Of a DNA stretch of 64,000 nucleotides, positions 17,922 to 26,494 are shown one piece after another. The stretch is from Candidatus Obscuribacterales bacterium (lineage in GTDB: Bacteria > Cyanobacteriota > Vampirovibrionia > Obscuribacterales > Obscuribacteraceae): contig JARLHI010000048.1 of assembly GCA_031292355.1 (NCBI GenBank), positions 595,525 through 659,524 on the forward strand. Direction: 5' to 3'. The notes under the pieces are model-generated. The model saw only the letters and a program-made list of their open reading frames with translations. It made no database searches and was not told the DNA's origin. Every line of letters begins with the position of its first letter. The stretch's first letter is position 1. Made by a program: the position numbers and the translations under genes.

Positions 17922-17959
17922 CAGGTGAATGATATTGCGTTAACCTTAACATTCACCTG
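17922..17959 (+). terminator. hairpin after the 102-aa gene, possible terminator
   Basis: A perfect 10-bp stem (CAGGTGAATG with CATTCACCTG) closes an 18-base loop immediately after the stop codon. It is followed by A-rich rather than T-rich sequence, so it may be a Rho-dependent or RNA-stabilising hairpin rather than a classic intrinsic terminator. Confidence 0.5.
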
Positions 17960-18043
17960 AAAAGTCGTGAAAATAAGTCAGATCAAATGCCAGTCCAGGC
18001 AGCAACCAGATAAGCTCAACATTGCCTAAGTGAGGAGCGATCG

Positions 18044-18844
18044 ATGAATGGTTATCTGGTTGGATTATTAGCGGTTGGTCTGACCACTTCACTTTCAGTT
18101 ATAGGCTTGCATGTAGTCAGAAAGCACGTTAGTCTGGCGACTCTGCTCACATATCATGAAGTAGCTGGCTATCTTCTTTCAGTGGTTGGCACGCTTTACG
18201 CGGTGCTTCTGGGATTTGTCGTTGTCGACGCCATGCAACATATGCAAGATGTCCGCGGACTCGTTTCGATGGAAGCAACTGGACTGGCGAACATCTATTT
18301 GTGCTCGGAAGGAATGCCTGATGAGACGAAAACTCCATTGCGAAAACTCTGTCATCGATATGCCGAAGAAGTCATCAGCGATGAATGGGACACATTGAGC
18401 CAGGGCAAATACAGTCAAAAAACTTTTCACACCGCATTTGAAATCTGGAAACAAATTGCACTCATCGATCCCAAAACTTCCCGCCAGCAAAACATTCATG
18501 AACAATTGCTTGATGAAGTATGTCTGATGACTCAGAACCATCGTTCGAGAGTAATCAGCGCCACGCACGGAGTGGCGCCTGTAATGTGGGTTGTATTGAT
18601 TACCGGTGGCGTGTTCACGATGATTTTCACTTACTTCTTCGGTATGAGCAATTTGCGCATCCAGACAGTTATGACCGTACTCGTATCGATGACTTTGTCA
18701 CTGAATCTTTATCTCGTTTATGTTTTCGGTAATCCAATGGCGACAGATCTTGGTGTTAAGCCAGGACCATTTCGCCTGGATTTACTGATTTTCGATAGTT
18801 TTGACAAAGGCGATATGCCCGAAGGCAGACCTTTCACCAACTGA
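18044..18844 (+). CDS. DUF4239-family membrane protein
   Basis: 266 residues; GGAG precedes the ATG. Hydrophobic segments lie near residues 3-22, 45-68, 180-203 and 208-230, with a soluble helical loop between the pairs. The central GTLYAVLLGFVVVDA and the paired C-terminal membrane helices match DUF4239 (bestrophin-like) proteins, whose function is not established; ion transport has been suggested. Its last 11 bases overlap the convergent minus-strand gene ending at 18834. Confidence 0.8.
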   Translation: MNGYLVGLLAVGLTTSLSVIGLHVVRKHVSLATLLTYHEVAGYLLSVVGTLYAVLLGFVVVDAMQHMQDVRGLVSMEATGLANIYLCSEGMPDETKTPLRKLCHRYAEEVISDEWDTLSQGKYSQKTFHTAFEIWKQIALIDPKTSRQQNIHEQLLDEVCLMTQNHRSRVISATHGVAPVMWVVLITGGVFTMIFTYFFGMSNLRIQTVMTVLVSMTLSLNLYLVYVFGNPMATDLGVKPGPFRLDLLIFDSFDKGDMPEGRPFTN

Positions 18845-19457
18845 CATTCTGCAAATCCAACTGGATCTGTCTCTCGGTTCTTTCAAGCATGGCTATTTCA
18901 GCTTCCAAATCCCGGATTCGACGAGTTGGATCGTGCCTATCATCATGTCGCGAAAAACGTTCTTGATGACGAAAATAATCTACTTCAGAATACAATTGCG
19001 CAATTTTCTTCCGGCTTCTGTCCGAATCGAATTTTAATTGATCGAGGCGATTAGCAGTAGCGACAGCTGTACGCCCATCCTGGTGACGAATCTCCAGTTG
19101 CACCCCGCGCAAATTTCTCGCGGTAGCCGCCTCTTCGCGCTCCTCTGCCGTTGTAGCCGCAAGATGACGTTCCTGCCAATTGCCAAACCTCAAAGTATAG
19201 AGTCGTTGTCTTTCTTCAAATTCGCGTTGCTCACGCTCTTCTTCTTCCCAAAAACGCTGTCGCTTTTGCTCCTCATAAAGTCTTTGTCTCTCATCGTCGA
19301 CACTTTCCTGATGCAAATTACCACTGAGGATATTAAAAACCAATAAAAGCAAATAGCAAAAAGCCGCGAGATATTCGCCCATCGTATAGAAAACTGCTCC
19401 GACGAAATGAAGTAGTTCTTCCAGCCAAAATTTATAGTCTATGTCTTGAGTTTGCAT
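18834..19457 (-). CDS. membrane-anchored coiled-coil protein
   Basis: 207 residues from the ATG at 19457, chosen because AAGGAG sits eight bases before it (a longer frame begins at 19493). A hydrophobic span at about residues 16-45 may cross the membrane. After it comes a highly charged coiled coil rich in Arg, Glu and Gln (RQRLYEEQKRQRFWEEEERE), and a second heptad region at the C-terminus. No domain is recognised. The composition suggests a structural or scaffolding role. Confidence 0.7.
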   Translation of the reverse strand: MQTQDIDYKFWLEELLHFVGAVFYTMGEYLAAFCYLLLLVFNILSGNLHQESVDDERQRLYEEQKRQRFWEEEEREQREFEERQRLYTLRFGNWQERHLAATTAEEREEAATARNLRGVQLEIRHQDGRTAVATANRLDQLKFDSDRSRKKIAQLYSEVDYFRHQERFSRHDDRHDPTRRIRDLEAEIAMLERTERQIQLDLQNVSW

Positions 19458-19740
19458 AAATTTTCTCCTTTTATTGCAAAAGAAGATAGCCAACCAACTG
19501 ACTCAATTAACTGTGCAAATCCACACCGCCTTCACACTGGGGGCGTACAATCACGGTTGGGTTGAAGGAGCAATTAGCTTGTTAGAGCGTGGTACAAAAT
19601 CAATGACGACTCCTGCTGACAATTTAATTTTTCAAATTGAACTTTTTAGAGGTCTGGAGCGTTAATAAGATCAACGGCATGCTCAATCAAGATCAATCAA
19701 AATCTAAGGCCCCAAATCCAAACCTCAACGGATTGACGAT

Positions 19741-21261
19741 ATGAAAAAACTTCTCTGTCTAATGTCTCTTTCTCTATTTCTAGGCAGTGCGGCAAGCACT
19801 CCTTTAGATCAGGATGCGCAGATCATTCATGTGCTGAATAGACTCAGCTTTGGACCGCGACCCGGCGACATCGAAACAGTCAAAGCAGAGGGTATTCAAA
19901 AATACATCGAACAGCAGCTCAATCCAGAATCAATCCCGCTAACCGACAGTTCATACAATTCGCCTCCAGCGAGCCAGCCAGCGCCTCAATTACTAAGAGA
20001 ACTGCAGGCAGCGCGACAAACGGACAAACAAAATACGACCGCAAATTCGACCGAAAACAATCCTGACGCCAAGAAAAAGCTGAATGCGAATGTTGGTGAA
20101 TTGTATAGAACCGAAGCTGAGCGCTTTACGACAGCCAAGTTAGACAGGGCAATCAATAGCCCCAGACAACTGGAAGAAGTAATGACTGAGTTCTGGTACA
20201 ACCACTTCAATATTTCGCAGAATAAGGGCATCGATAAAGTTCTTGTCGGTGCATACGAAGATCAAGCCATACGCCCATTTGCTCTCGGTCGATTCAGCGA
20301 CATAGTACGAGCAACTTGTTACCATCCGGCGATGTTGTTCTACTTAGATAACACGCTGAACACATCGGAAAGCAAGCCGAATGCAAAAGGTAAAGCCTCT
20401 GGTTTGAATGAGAATTATGCACGTGAACTAATGGAATTGCATACACTGGGAGTCGACGGCGGCTACAGTCAAAATGATGTCATTCAATTAGCCCATATTT
20501 TGACCGGACTGGGTCTGAATCTGGGACAACGTCGTGGTGGTAGTTTTAATCAATTCAATTCACCCATCCAAACTGTTGGACCATTTGGTGCTGTATTTAA
20601 CAGCAACAAACATGACTTCGGACCAAAGGTATTGCTCGGTCATCGCATTGAGGGCACTGGCGAAGGCGAAATCGAACAAGCTATCGACATTCTTTGCAAG
20701 AGCCCAGCCACTGCGCACCATATAAGCTATCAACTGGCACAGTATTTTGTGGCTGATAAACCATCAGCAGAGCTGGTCAATAAGCTCGCAGCGCGCTTTA
20801 CTGCAAGCAATGGCAATATTCGCGCAGTACTTGCCGACCTTTTCGCCAGTCCAGAATTCTGGTCGGCAGAAAATGACAAAAACAAATACAAATCACCACT
20901 GCGTTATGTAGTTTCGAGCTTCCGCGCGGCAGGAGTTGAACCTCAAGATTTTAGAGCGCTAAAGCAATTCCTCACAGCTCAAGGCGAACCTCTGTATGGT
21001 TGTCTGACCCCTGACGGATACAAAAACACAAAAGAAGCCTGGCTTAATCCAGATGCGTTATTGAAGCGATTGAATTTTGCAACAGGGATGGGCATCGGTC
21101 GGGTCGCAAATAATCGCTTTGATCCCCCAGAATATAGACGATTGGGCGCGACTATTAGCGGTGGCGTCTTCAGTCCAAACACTGTTGCAGTTGTAATGAA
21201 ACAACCACAACAACTGCAGTCGGCAATGTTATTTGGCAGTCCCGAATTTATGATGTATTAG
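19741..21261 (+). CDS. DUF1800 family secreted protein
   Basis: 506 residues. A signal peptide (MKKLLCLMSLSLFLGSAAS) is followed by HVLNRLSFGPRPGDIE, the typical DUF1800 start. Other landmarks are TEFWYNHFNISQNKG and NYARELMELHTLGVDGG. The family is widespread and uncharacterised, and is nearly always paired with a DUF1501 protein, as here (8 bases apart). The pair probably works together outside the inner membrane. Confidence 0.93.
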   Translation: MKKLLCLMSLSLFLGSAASTPLDQDAQIIHVLNRLSFGPRPGDIETVKAEGIQKYIEQQLNPESIPLTDSSYNSPPASQPAPQLLRELQAARQTDKQNTTANSTENNPDAKKKLNANVGELYRTEAERFTTAKLDRAINSPRQLEEVMTEFWYNHFNISQNKGIDKVLVGAYEDQAIRPFALGRFSDIVRATCYHPAMLFYLDNTLNTSESKPNAKGKASGLNENYARELMELHTLGVDGGYSQNDVIQLAHILTGLGLNLGQRRGGSFNQFNSPIQTVGPFGAVFNSNKHDFGPKVLLGHRIEGTGEGEIEQAIDILCKSPATAHHISYQLAQYFVADKPSAELVNKLAARFTASNGNIRAVLADLFASPEFWSAENDKNKYKSPLRYVVSSFRAAGVEPQDFRALKQFLTAQGEPLYGCLTPDGYKNTKEAWLNPDALLKRLNFATGMGIGRVANNRFDPPEYRRLGATISGGVFSPNTVAVVMKQPQQLQSAMLFGSPEFMMY

Positions 21262-21269
21262 GAGAGGCT

Positions 21270-22550
21270 ATGAACAGACGCGATTTTTTAAAATGGGCCG
21301 CTGCCTCCTCAGTCTTTGCACTGTCGCCAATTCCAGGAGCCTGGGCATTCACCAGTGGCAAAGAGAGCACCGACAACAAAAAGCTGATAGTCATTCTATT
21401 ACGAGGCGGAGCTGATGGACTGAATTTGGTGGCACCTTATGGCGACTCCAGATACTACGACCTGCGTCCTCGCATTGCTCTGAGTAAGCCGGGGTCCGAC
21501 AACGGCGTTCTTGATCTCGATGGTTACTTTGGCTTGCACCCAGCGCTGGCACCACTAATGCCGTACTGGAACAACAAATCTCTGGCTTTTGTTCATGCCT
21601 GTGGATCGCCTGATCCTTCGCGCTCACACTTTGACGCCCAGGATTATATGGAGTCAGGAATTCCTGGATCTAAGTCTGCGCCATCAGGCTGGATGAATCG
21701 GCTGGTATCACAGCTTCCAAGCAAACATTCACCAGTGCAAGCAATCAGTATTGGACCCACACTACCCAGAATCTTTTCAGGACCGGCCAGCGTTGCCACC
21801 ATAGCCAGTACCAATAAGCCCGGTCAGGTGCAACCACAAGCCATCGACAAACCGATCATCGCCAAAGGCTTTGAAGAGCTATACGGCAGCCGTCAGGATG
21901 ATTTAGGTCGCGCTTACGCCGAGGGAATCGCCGCTCACAAAGAAGTAAATAGAGTGCTCAGCACCCCAGACGATGCCGAGATGGCGTCGGTGGAAGCAGA
22001 CAAAATGGAGCAGATAGCAGCCAATCGTGGCGCGCCAGTGCTGAAGAGAAATAATCCATTTGGCAAACAGGTGTCAAAGCTATTCCGCAGCGACCCAGCC
22101 GTGCAAGTAGCATTTCTCGATTTCGGTGGCTGGGACACACACGTCAACGAAGGAACAGGGGTTGGGCAGTTGGCGAACAAACTATCGCCACTGGCGACCG
22201 GGCTAGTGGACCTGATCGAAGGACTGGGGCCACTCTACGCAAACACTACCATAATGGTCATGTCTGAATTTGGCCGTACTGCTAAAGAAAACGGCAACGC
22301 CGGAACCGACCACGGGCACGGAAATGTAATGTGGCTACTGGGCGGCGAAGTCAGTGGTGGTCACGTTTATGGACGATGGGCCGGTCTCAATAACAATCAA
22401 TTGCACGAATCTCGCGACCTGCCAACTTCGACAGACTTCAGAACTGTTGTTTCAACAATTCTGGGCAATCAGATTCAACTGCCTAAACAAGCAATCAGCA
22501 ATGTCTTTCCCGACTTTCAATCACCAGGAAATCCTTTCGTCAAAGTTTAA
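21270..22550 (+). CDS. DUF1501 family protein with Tat signal
   Basis: 426 residues; GGAGAGG precedes the ATG. The N-terminus MNRRDFLKWAAASSVFALSP is a twin-arginine export signal, so the protein is likely exported folded. LRGGADGLNLVAPYGD, FDFGGWDTH-type (here LDFGGWDTHVNEG) and MSEFGRTAKENGNAGTDHG are DUF1501 landmarks with conserved Asp and His. The fold resembles alkaline phosphatase/sulfatase enzymes, but no activity is established. Operon partner of the DUF1800 gene. Confidence 0.94.
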   Translation: MNRRDFLKWAAASSVFALSPIPGAWAFTSGKESTDNKKLIVILLRGGADGLNLVAPYGDSRYYDLRPRIALSKPGSDNGVLDLDGYFGLHPALAPLMPYWNNKSLAFVHACGSPDPSRSHFDAQDYMESGIPGSKSAPSGWMNRLVSQLPSKHSPVQAISIGPTLPRIFSGPASVATIASTNKPGQVQPQAIDKPIIAKGFEELYGSRQDDLGRAYAEGIAAHKEVNRVLSTPDDAEMASVEADKMEQIAANRGAPVLKRNNPFGKQVSKLFRSDPAVQVAFLDFGGWDTHVNEGTGVGQLANKLSPLATGLVDLIEGLGPLYANTTIMVMSEFGRTAKENGNAGTDHGHGNVMWLLGGEVSGGHVYGRWAGLNNNQLHESRDLPTSTDFRTVVSTILGNQIQLPKQAISNVFPDFQSPGNPFVKV

Positions 22551-22695
22551 AGTGTAAAAAGTTCAACAAGTATTTCTCACTCTTGAGTATGACAATCGCC
22601 TGAAGAACTGCTAGTGTAAGTGCCTGGAATCAATGCGCTAAATCAATATTAGTCGCGCAATCGCCGTCACTGCTAGTTTTCACGCGAGATCATTC

Positions 22696-24252
22696 ATGCA
22701 AGTACTACTGGTCTGGCCCGAAATTCCGTTAACTTACTGGGGCGCCCAATATTCAATCAAACTGCTTGGCAAAAAAGCAGTCATGCCACCTCTGGCTTTG
22801 ATCACAGTTGCTGCAATGTTTCCACAAGAGTGGACATTCAAGCTCAAAGATCTAAACATTGAGAAATTAGAAGACAGTGACATTAAATCAGCCGACCTGG
22901 TTTTGCTCAGCGGCATGATTGTTCAGCATGAATCCATTCAGGACGTCCTCACCCGTTGTCAAAATTTCGGAGTGCCGACGGTGCTTGGGGGTCCAGATGC
23001 CACCTCCAGCCCAGAAAAATTCGACAAAGCCAATTACCTTCTTTTAGACGAAGGTGAAATCACCGTGCCTGAGTTTCTTGCTGACTTTCAGGCGGGAAAA
23101 GCCGAGCGAATTTATACAGCCAAAGGCAAAAAGCCTGACGTCACGCACACGCCGATTCCTCGATTCGATTTATTGAACATCCAGGCTTATGCGCATATGT
23201 GCATTCAGTTTTCGCGAGGCTGTCCGTTTGCCTGCGAATTCTGCGATATCACCACTTTGTACGGCAAAACTCCACGCACAAAGCAGCCCACCCAGGTCAC
23301 GAAAGAACTTCAAGCTGTGTATGACACTGGCTTTAGAGGTGAAGTTTTTCTGGTCGATGACAATTTTATCGGCAATAAGAAAAGCGTCAAAGAAATGCTT
23401 CCCGAGCTGATTCGCTGGCAAGAAAAAAATTCATTCCCATTCTGGTTGTATACGGAAGCGAGCTTAAATCTCTCAGATGATGACGAATTGCTGGATTTGA
23501 TGTGCAAGGCGGGCTTCCACTCCGTTTTCGTGGGCATCGAAAGTCCCTCGATGGAGAGTTTGCGTGAAACGCAAAAATACCAAAACAATGGCGACTTGCT
23601 CACTAAAGTGCATAAGATCCAAGAGTTTGGCATAGACGTAATGGCTGGTTTCATCCTTGGTTTCGATAGCGATAAAGAAGATATTTTCGACCGCCAGATC
23701 GAATTTATCACCAAAGCTCGAATTCCAATGGCGATGGTTGGGGCACTGAATGCGATGCCAGCAACTCAGCTCTTTCAAAGATTGAAAGCAGAAGGTAGAT
23801 TGAAAGAAGATTTCACGGGCGACAATCTGGCCATTCCAAATTTTGTCACCACCTTGCCGACAATTACTCTTGTACATGGTTACAACCACGTACTGTCGCA
23901 CATATATTCAGCGGAGAATTTCTTCGCCCGACTGAAAAGCCTGATTCAAGCGATGAAAGGATCGCGCAACAAAACGCTCGGACGTTTGCGCTTAGATGGA
24001 AGGCTATACTGGGGTCAAAGATTACTTCCAGCGCTTTTTAGGCTGGTGACCAGCGATCCTCTCGGCGGCGAATATTTTCGCTTTATGACCTGGGTCTGGA
24101 TTAATCACCCTGACAAATGGATGTTCGCTTTAACGAGAGCAATAGCCGGCTATCACTTTATCAAGTACACAGCCGAGGTCATGGTGCCGCGTCTAACTGC
24201 TATTGAAGAAGATTTGCAGCGCAATGCTAAAACACTGGAATTAGTACAATAA
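22696..24252 (+). CDS. B12-binding-domain radical SAM protein with DUF4070
   Basis: 518 residues. An N-terminal cobalamin-binding-like Rossmann domain covers about 1-140 (LVLLSGMIVQHESI, VLGGPDAT). The radical SAM core starts with the 4Fe-4S motif CPFACEFCDIT near residue 176, and continues VFLVDDNFIGNKKS, FVGIESPSMESL and GFILGFDSDKEDIF. A DUF4070-type C-terminus follows. The closest characterised relatives I know are class B radical SAM methylases such as hopanoid C2-methylase HpnP, which share these motifs. No hopanoid gene is nearby, so the substrate is open. Single gene. Confidence 0.9.
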   Translation: MQVLLVWPEIPLTYWGAQYSIKLLGKKAVMPPLALITVAAMFPQEWTFKLKDLNIEKLEDSDIKSADLVLLSGMIVQHESIQDVLTRCQNFGVPTVLGGPDATSSPEKFDKANYLLLDEGEITVPEFLADFQAGKAERIYTAKGKKPDVTHTPIPRFDLLNIQAYAHMCIQFSRGCPFACEFCDITTLYGKTPRTKQPTQVTKELQAVYDTGFRGEVFLVDDNFIGNKKSVKEMLPELIRWQEKNSFPFWLYTEASLNLSDDDELLDLMCKAGFHSVFVGIESPSMESLRETQKYQNNGDLLTKVHKIQEFGIDVMAGFILGFDSDKEDIFDRQIEFITKARIPMAMVGALNAMPATQLFQRLKAEGRLKEDFTGDNLAIPNFVTTLPTITLVHGYNHVLSHIYSAENFFARLKSLIQAMKGSRNKTLGRLRLDGRLYWGQRLLPALFRLVTSDPLGGEYFRFMTWVWINHPDKWMFALTRAIAGYHFIKYTAEVMVPRLTAIEEDLQRNAKTLELVQ

Positions 24253-24300
24253 ACCTTTTACTTCAAAACAGGATCTGGCGCATCAGGGTTAGATTTATAT

Positions 24301-24507
24301 TTAGGCGTCTATAGTGCGTCGGTTTGGCTCCTGCAAAAACTCTGGAGTCAAAACTACCAACACGAAATATCTGCCCGAGGCGCCACTAAGCTGGAAAAAC
24401 AATTCTGTTCGACAACTCGCCTCAATGACGGGCGGTACCAACGGCGGTGTCAAAATAGCTGAACAAATTGCAAAACTAACCATACCTGCTTGAAACAAAA
24501 TCACCAT
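24301..24507 (-). CDS. possible small hydrophobic protein overlapping the upstream gene
   Basis: A 68-codon frame starts with an ATG overlapping the stop of the gene at 24501, the arrangement of translational coupling. The N-terminus is hydrophobic (MVILFQAGMVSFAICSAIL). There is no family match and no separate ribosome-binding site. It may instead be untranslated 3' sequence. Confidence 0.3.
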   Translation of the reverse strand: MVILFQAGMVSFAICSAILTPPLVPPVIEASCRTELFFQLSGASGRYFVLVVLTPEFLQEPNRRTIDA

Positions 24508-25853
24508 AACTCGGCTTCGGTCAGGGGCGGCTCGTCCGTCCATTGAGGAGTTTTAAGGTCACTCAGTCCAGTCACTGACACCCCACGAACACGACCGTTT
24601 TCTAATTTTCGACTGACTTCGGCGACCTTTGCATCCGGTACGTACATGTGAGTAATCAGAGCCCTTTCGGCAGAACCTTGACCTATCACTTTTGGCCGAT
24701 TGAAGGGCAAAAGCTTACTTATTTTGCTGAAAACCGTTTCGTCCAGATGTAATTGATCAATCAGAATCTCACCTGGTTCAATGGGTCCAACCAGCTGCGC
24801 GCGGCTGGCAGCCTGTCTGGAAACGCCGTAGACAATAGGGTAGCTGTCGATGTATTGAGGATTCTGGAGCTGATAAGCCCAGGCTTCCTTGAAGTCTCGG
24901 GTAATTGACACATCATCCTTGCCTCGCTCATAAGCAGCCGTTTCACCTGCGTTGTGCTCAATGCCTCTAGCTCGCAGCTCATTGGAAGGCAAAATCGCCT
25001 TTTCGGCGACGATTGAATCGAGACTAGAAGATATCGTTCCGTGAAAAAACCCAGGCACGGCACTCGAGGCTTTAGTAGGCATCCAACTTAGTGGCGTGTC
25101 GTAAAAACTGTCGCGAATCCTGTGCACCTCGGGCATCGACATGCGGTCAGCGACGTCATATAAATCATATCTGTAGTACCGCTGTTTGGCTCCCAACATG
25201 CCGTGGCTCAAATCGTACAACTGGTCGTACTGACCTTGTGGAAAAGTCAATTTAAATAGCGATTGAGACATCTCTGGCGCTGGTAATTTCAAAGCCGCCC
25301 TTACTTGGCTCACCTTAGCTGCAGGAAACTCTGTAGTTGCCAGCTCAGCATCACTAAATTGAGCTATACCAGGCACATCGGTAGTCCCATGCCACAGATT
25401 CATCAAATCATGTGCAAAATCTGCCTTGTGCGCAATCTGCTCTTTGAGAATGCTTCGTTGCACGGCCGAGTCCTTGGCACCTTGAAGTAGTGCCTCTTTG
25501 GTATCGAGCGTCTCAAAGTAATGGGGCAGGGCACGCCCAAGCTTAGAAATAGGATTGTTAGATTCGGTGACTGCCAGATGCTCGATACTTTCTGCAAAAT
25601 GAATGCCTTTGATCACCTTGCCAGCAACGGCCGAGACCACCATCACATCGAAAGCCTCACCCGCCAGATGACCCGCCCTCGTCGCCACTGATTCGACAGA
25701 ATGACTTTCGGCGACCGAATTAGTTTGTAGTCCACCAAACAGGTGACGAGCCGATGCTATTGGAGCTCTAACTGACGCGTCGAAAAAAGCGCCAGCGAAT
25801 TCAGACAGCGACGATTGTTTATTCTCTACATCTTTTGCAATTTCAGCCGACAT
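24501..25853 (-). CDS. hypothetical protein with possible ADP-ribosyltransferase-like C-terminal domain
   Basis: 450 residues, soluble, no signal peptide. The N-terminal 250 residues are helical and unrecognised. From about residue 268 it reads GFFHGTISSSLDSIVAEKAI, then RGKDDVSITRDFKEAWAYQ, YPIVYGV and IEPGEILIDQLH. The H-G-T turn followed by an S-[IL]-T/S strand and a late acidic strand resembles ADP-ribosyltransferase or RNA 2'-phosphotransferase-like folds. This is a hint from pattern only. A secreted-effector or modification role would follow if it is confirmed. No partner genes nearby. Confidence 0.7.
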   Translation of the reverse strand: MSAEIAKDVENKQSSLSEFAGAFFDASVRAPIASARHLFGGLQTNSVAESHSVESVATRAGHLAGEAFDVMVVSAVAGKVIKGIHFAESIEHLAVTESNNPISKLGRALPHYFETLDTKEALLQGAKDSAVQRSILKEQIAHKADFAHDLMNLWHGTTDVPGIAQFSDAELATTEFPAAKVSQVRAALKLPAPEMSQSLFKLTFPQGQYDQLYDLSHGMLGAKQRYYRYDLYDVADRMSMPEVHRIRDSFYDTPLSWMPTKASSAVPGFFHGTISSSLDSIVAEKAILPSNELRARGIEHNAGETAAYERGKDDVSITRDFKEAWAYQLQNPQYIDSYPIVYGVSRQAASRAQLVGPIEPGEILIDQLHLDETVFSKISKLLPFNRPKVIGQGSAERALITHMYVPDAKVAEVSRKLENGRVRGVSVTGLSDLKTPQWTDEPPLTEAELW

Positions 25854-25944
25854 TGCCAGCCAACAGTAGGGAGCCCAGCCATCCTATGAGAAGAGACCTT
25901 ACCCGTCACTGGGGGAAGTACGAGTGAGTGCAGCTGGCTGAATT

Positions 25945-26337
25945 TCATGAAGCTCGGTAGTGCTGGGGATAATTAGGCGTTCTCTGAATAATTGAATTCA
26001 TTAAAGTGAACCCAATTTTGCTGCGTAACTCCATCGGGTCAAAGGGTTTTTGAATTGGCGCGAATCTCGACAAACCGACTGGAACGGAAACTTTGTCTGC
26101 AAGACCTGAGATAAAGATGATTGGTACGTTGTGACGTTGCAGAATAGTTTCTGCGGTGGTGATGCCGTCCATGCCGGGCATCATAATATCCATTAAAATC
26201 AAATCCGGGCGCTCCCAGTCTACGAGAGCAATAGCCTGCTGACCATCCTCGGCAAGCATAATGTCATAGCCTTCTAGGGTGATTTTCATCGCCACTCGAA
26301 TGTTTATGTCATCGTCAACAACTAGAATTTTTGCCAT
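25945..26337 (-). CDS. single-domain response regulator (CheY-like receiver)
   Basis: 130 residues from the ATG at 26337, where the receiver domain begins (MAKILVVDDDINIR) and TGGAGTC lies upstream; a longer frame opens at 26430. The acidic pocket is the DDD near residues 8-10, the phosphoacceptor Asp is in LILMDIMMPGMDG, the switch Ser is in IIFISGLAD and the Lys is in PIQKPFDP. All key residues are present, so it should be phosphorylated. There is no output domain and no kinase next to it. Confidence 0.92.
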   Translation of the reverse strand: MAKILVVDDDINIRVAMKITLEGYDIMLAEDGQQAIALVDWERPDLILMDIMMPGMDGITTAETILQRHNVPIIFISGLADKVSVPVGLSRFAPIQKPFDPMELRSKIGFTLMNSIIQRTPNYPQHYRAS

Positions 26338-26494
26338 GTAAGTTGACTCCAGGAAATGGTAAGTCGTAGAAGCAACGCACAATTTGGTCTCCCACCATTT
26401 CATCTTGACCGCAATGGCGAAAGTTCGCATCCCTCTCAGTAGGTATTCGAAAGGGTGAAAACTCTAAAAACAGCGGTGCACTATAAAAGATGAC

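Noticed and set aside
19474..19665. 63-codon plus-strand frame opposite the coiled-coil gene start
   Set aside because: It begins at TTG without ribosome-binding site and overlaps the leader of the minus-strand gene; no family pattern.
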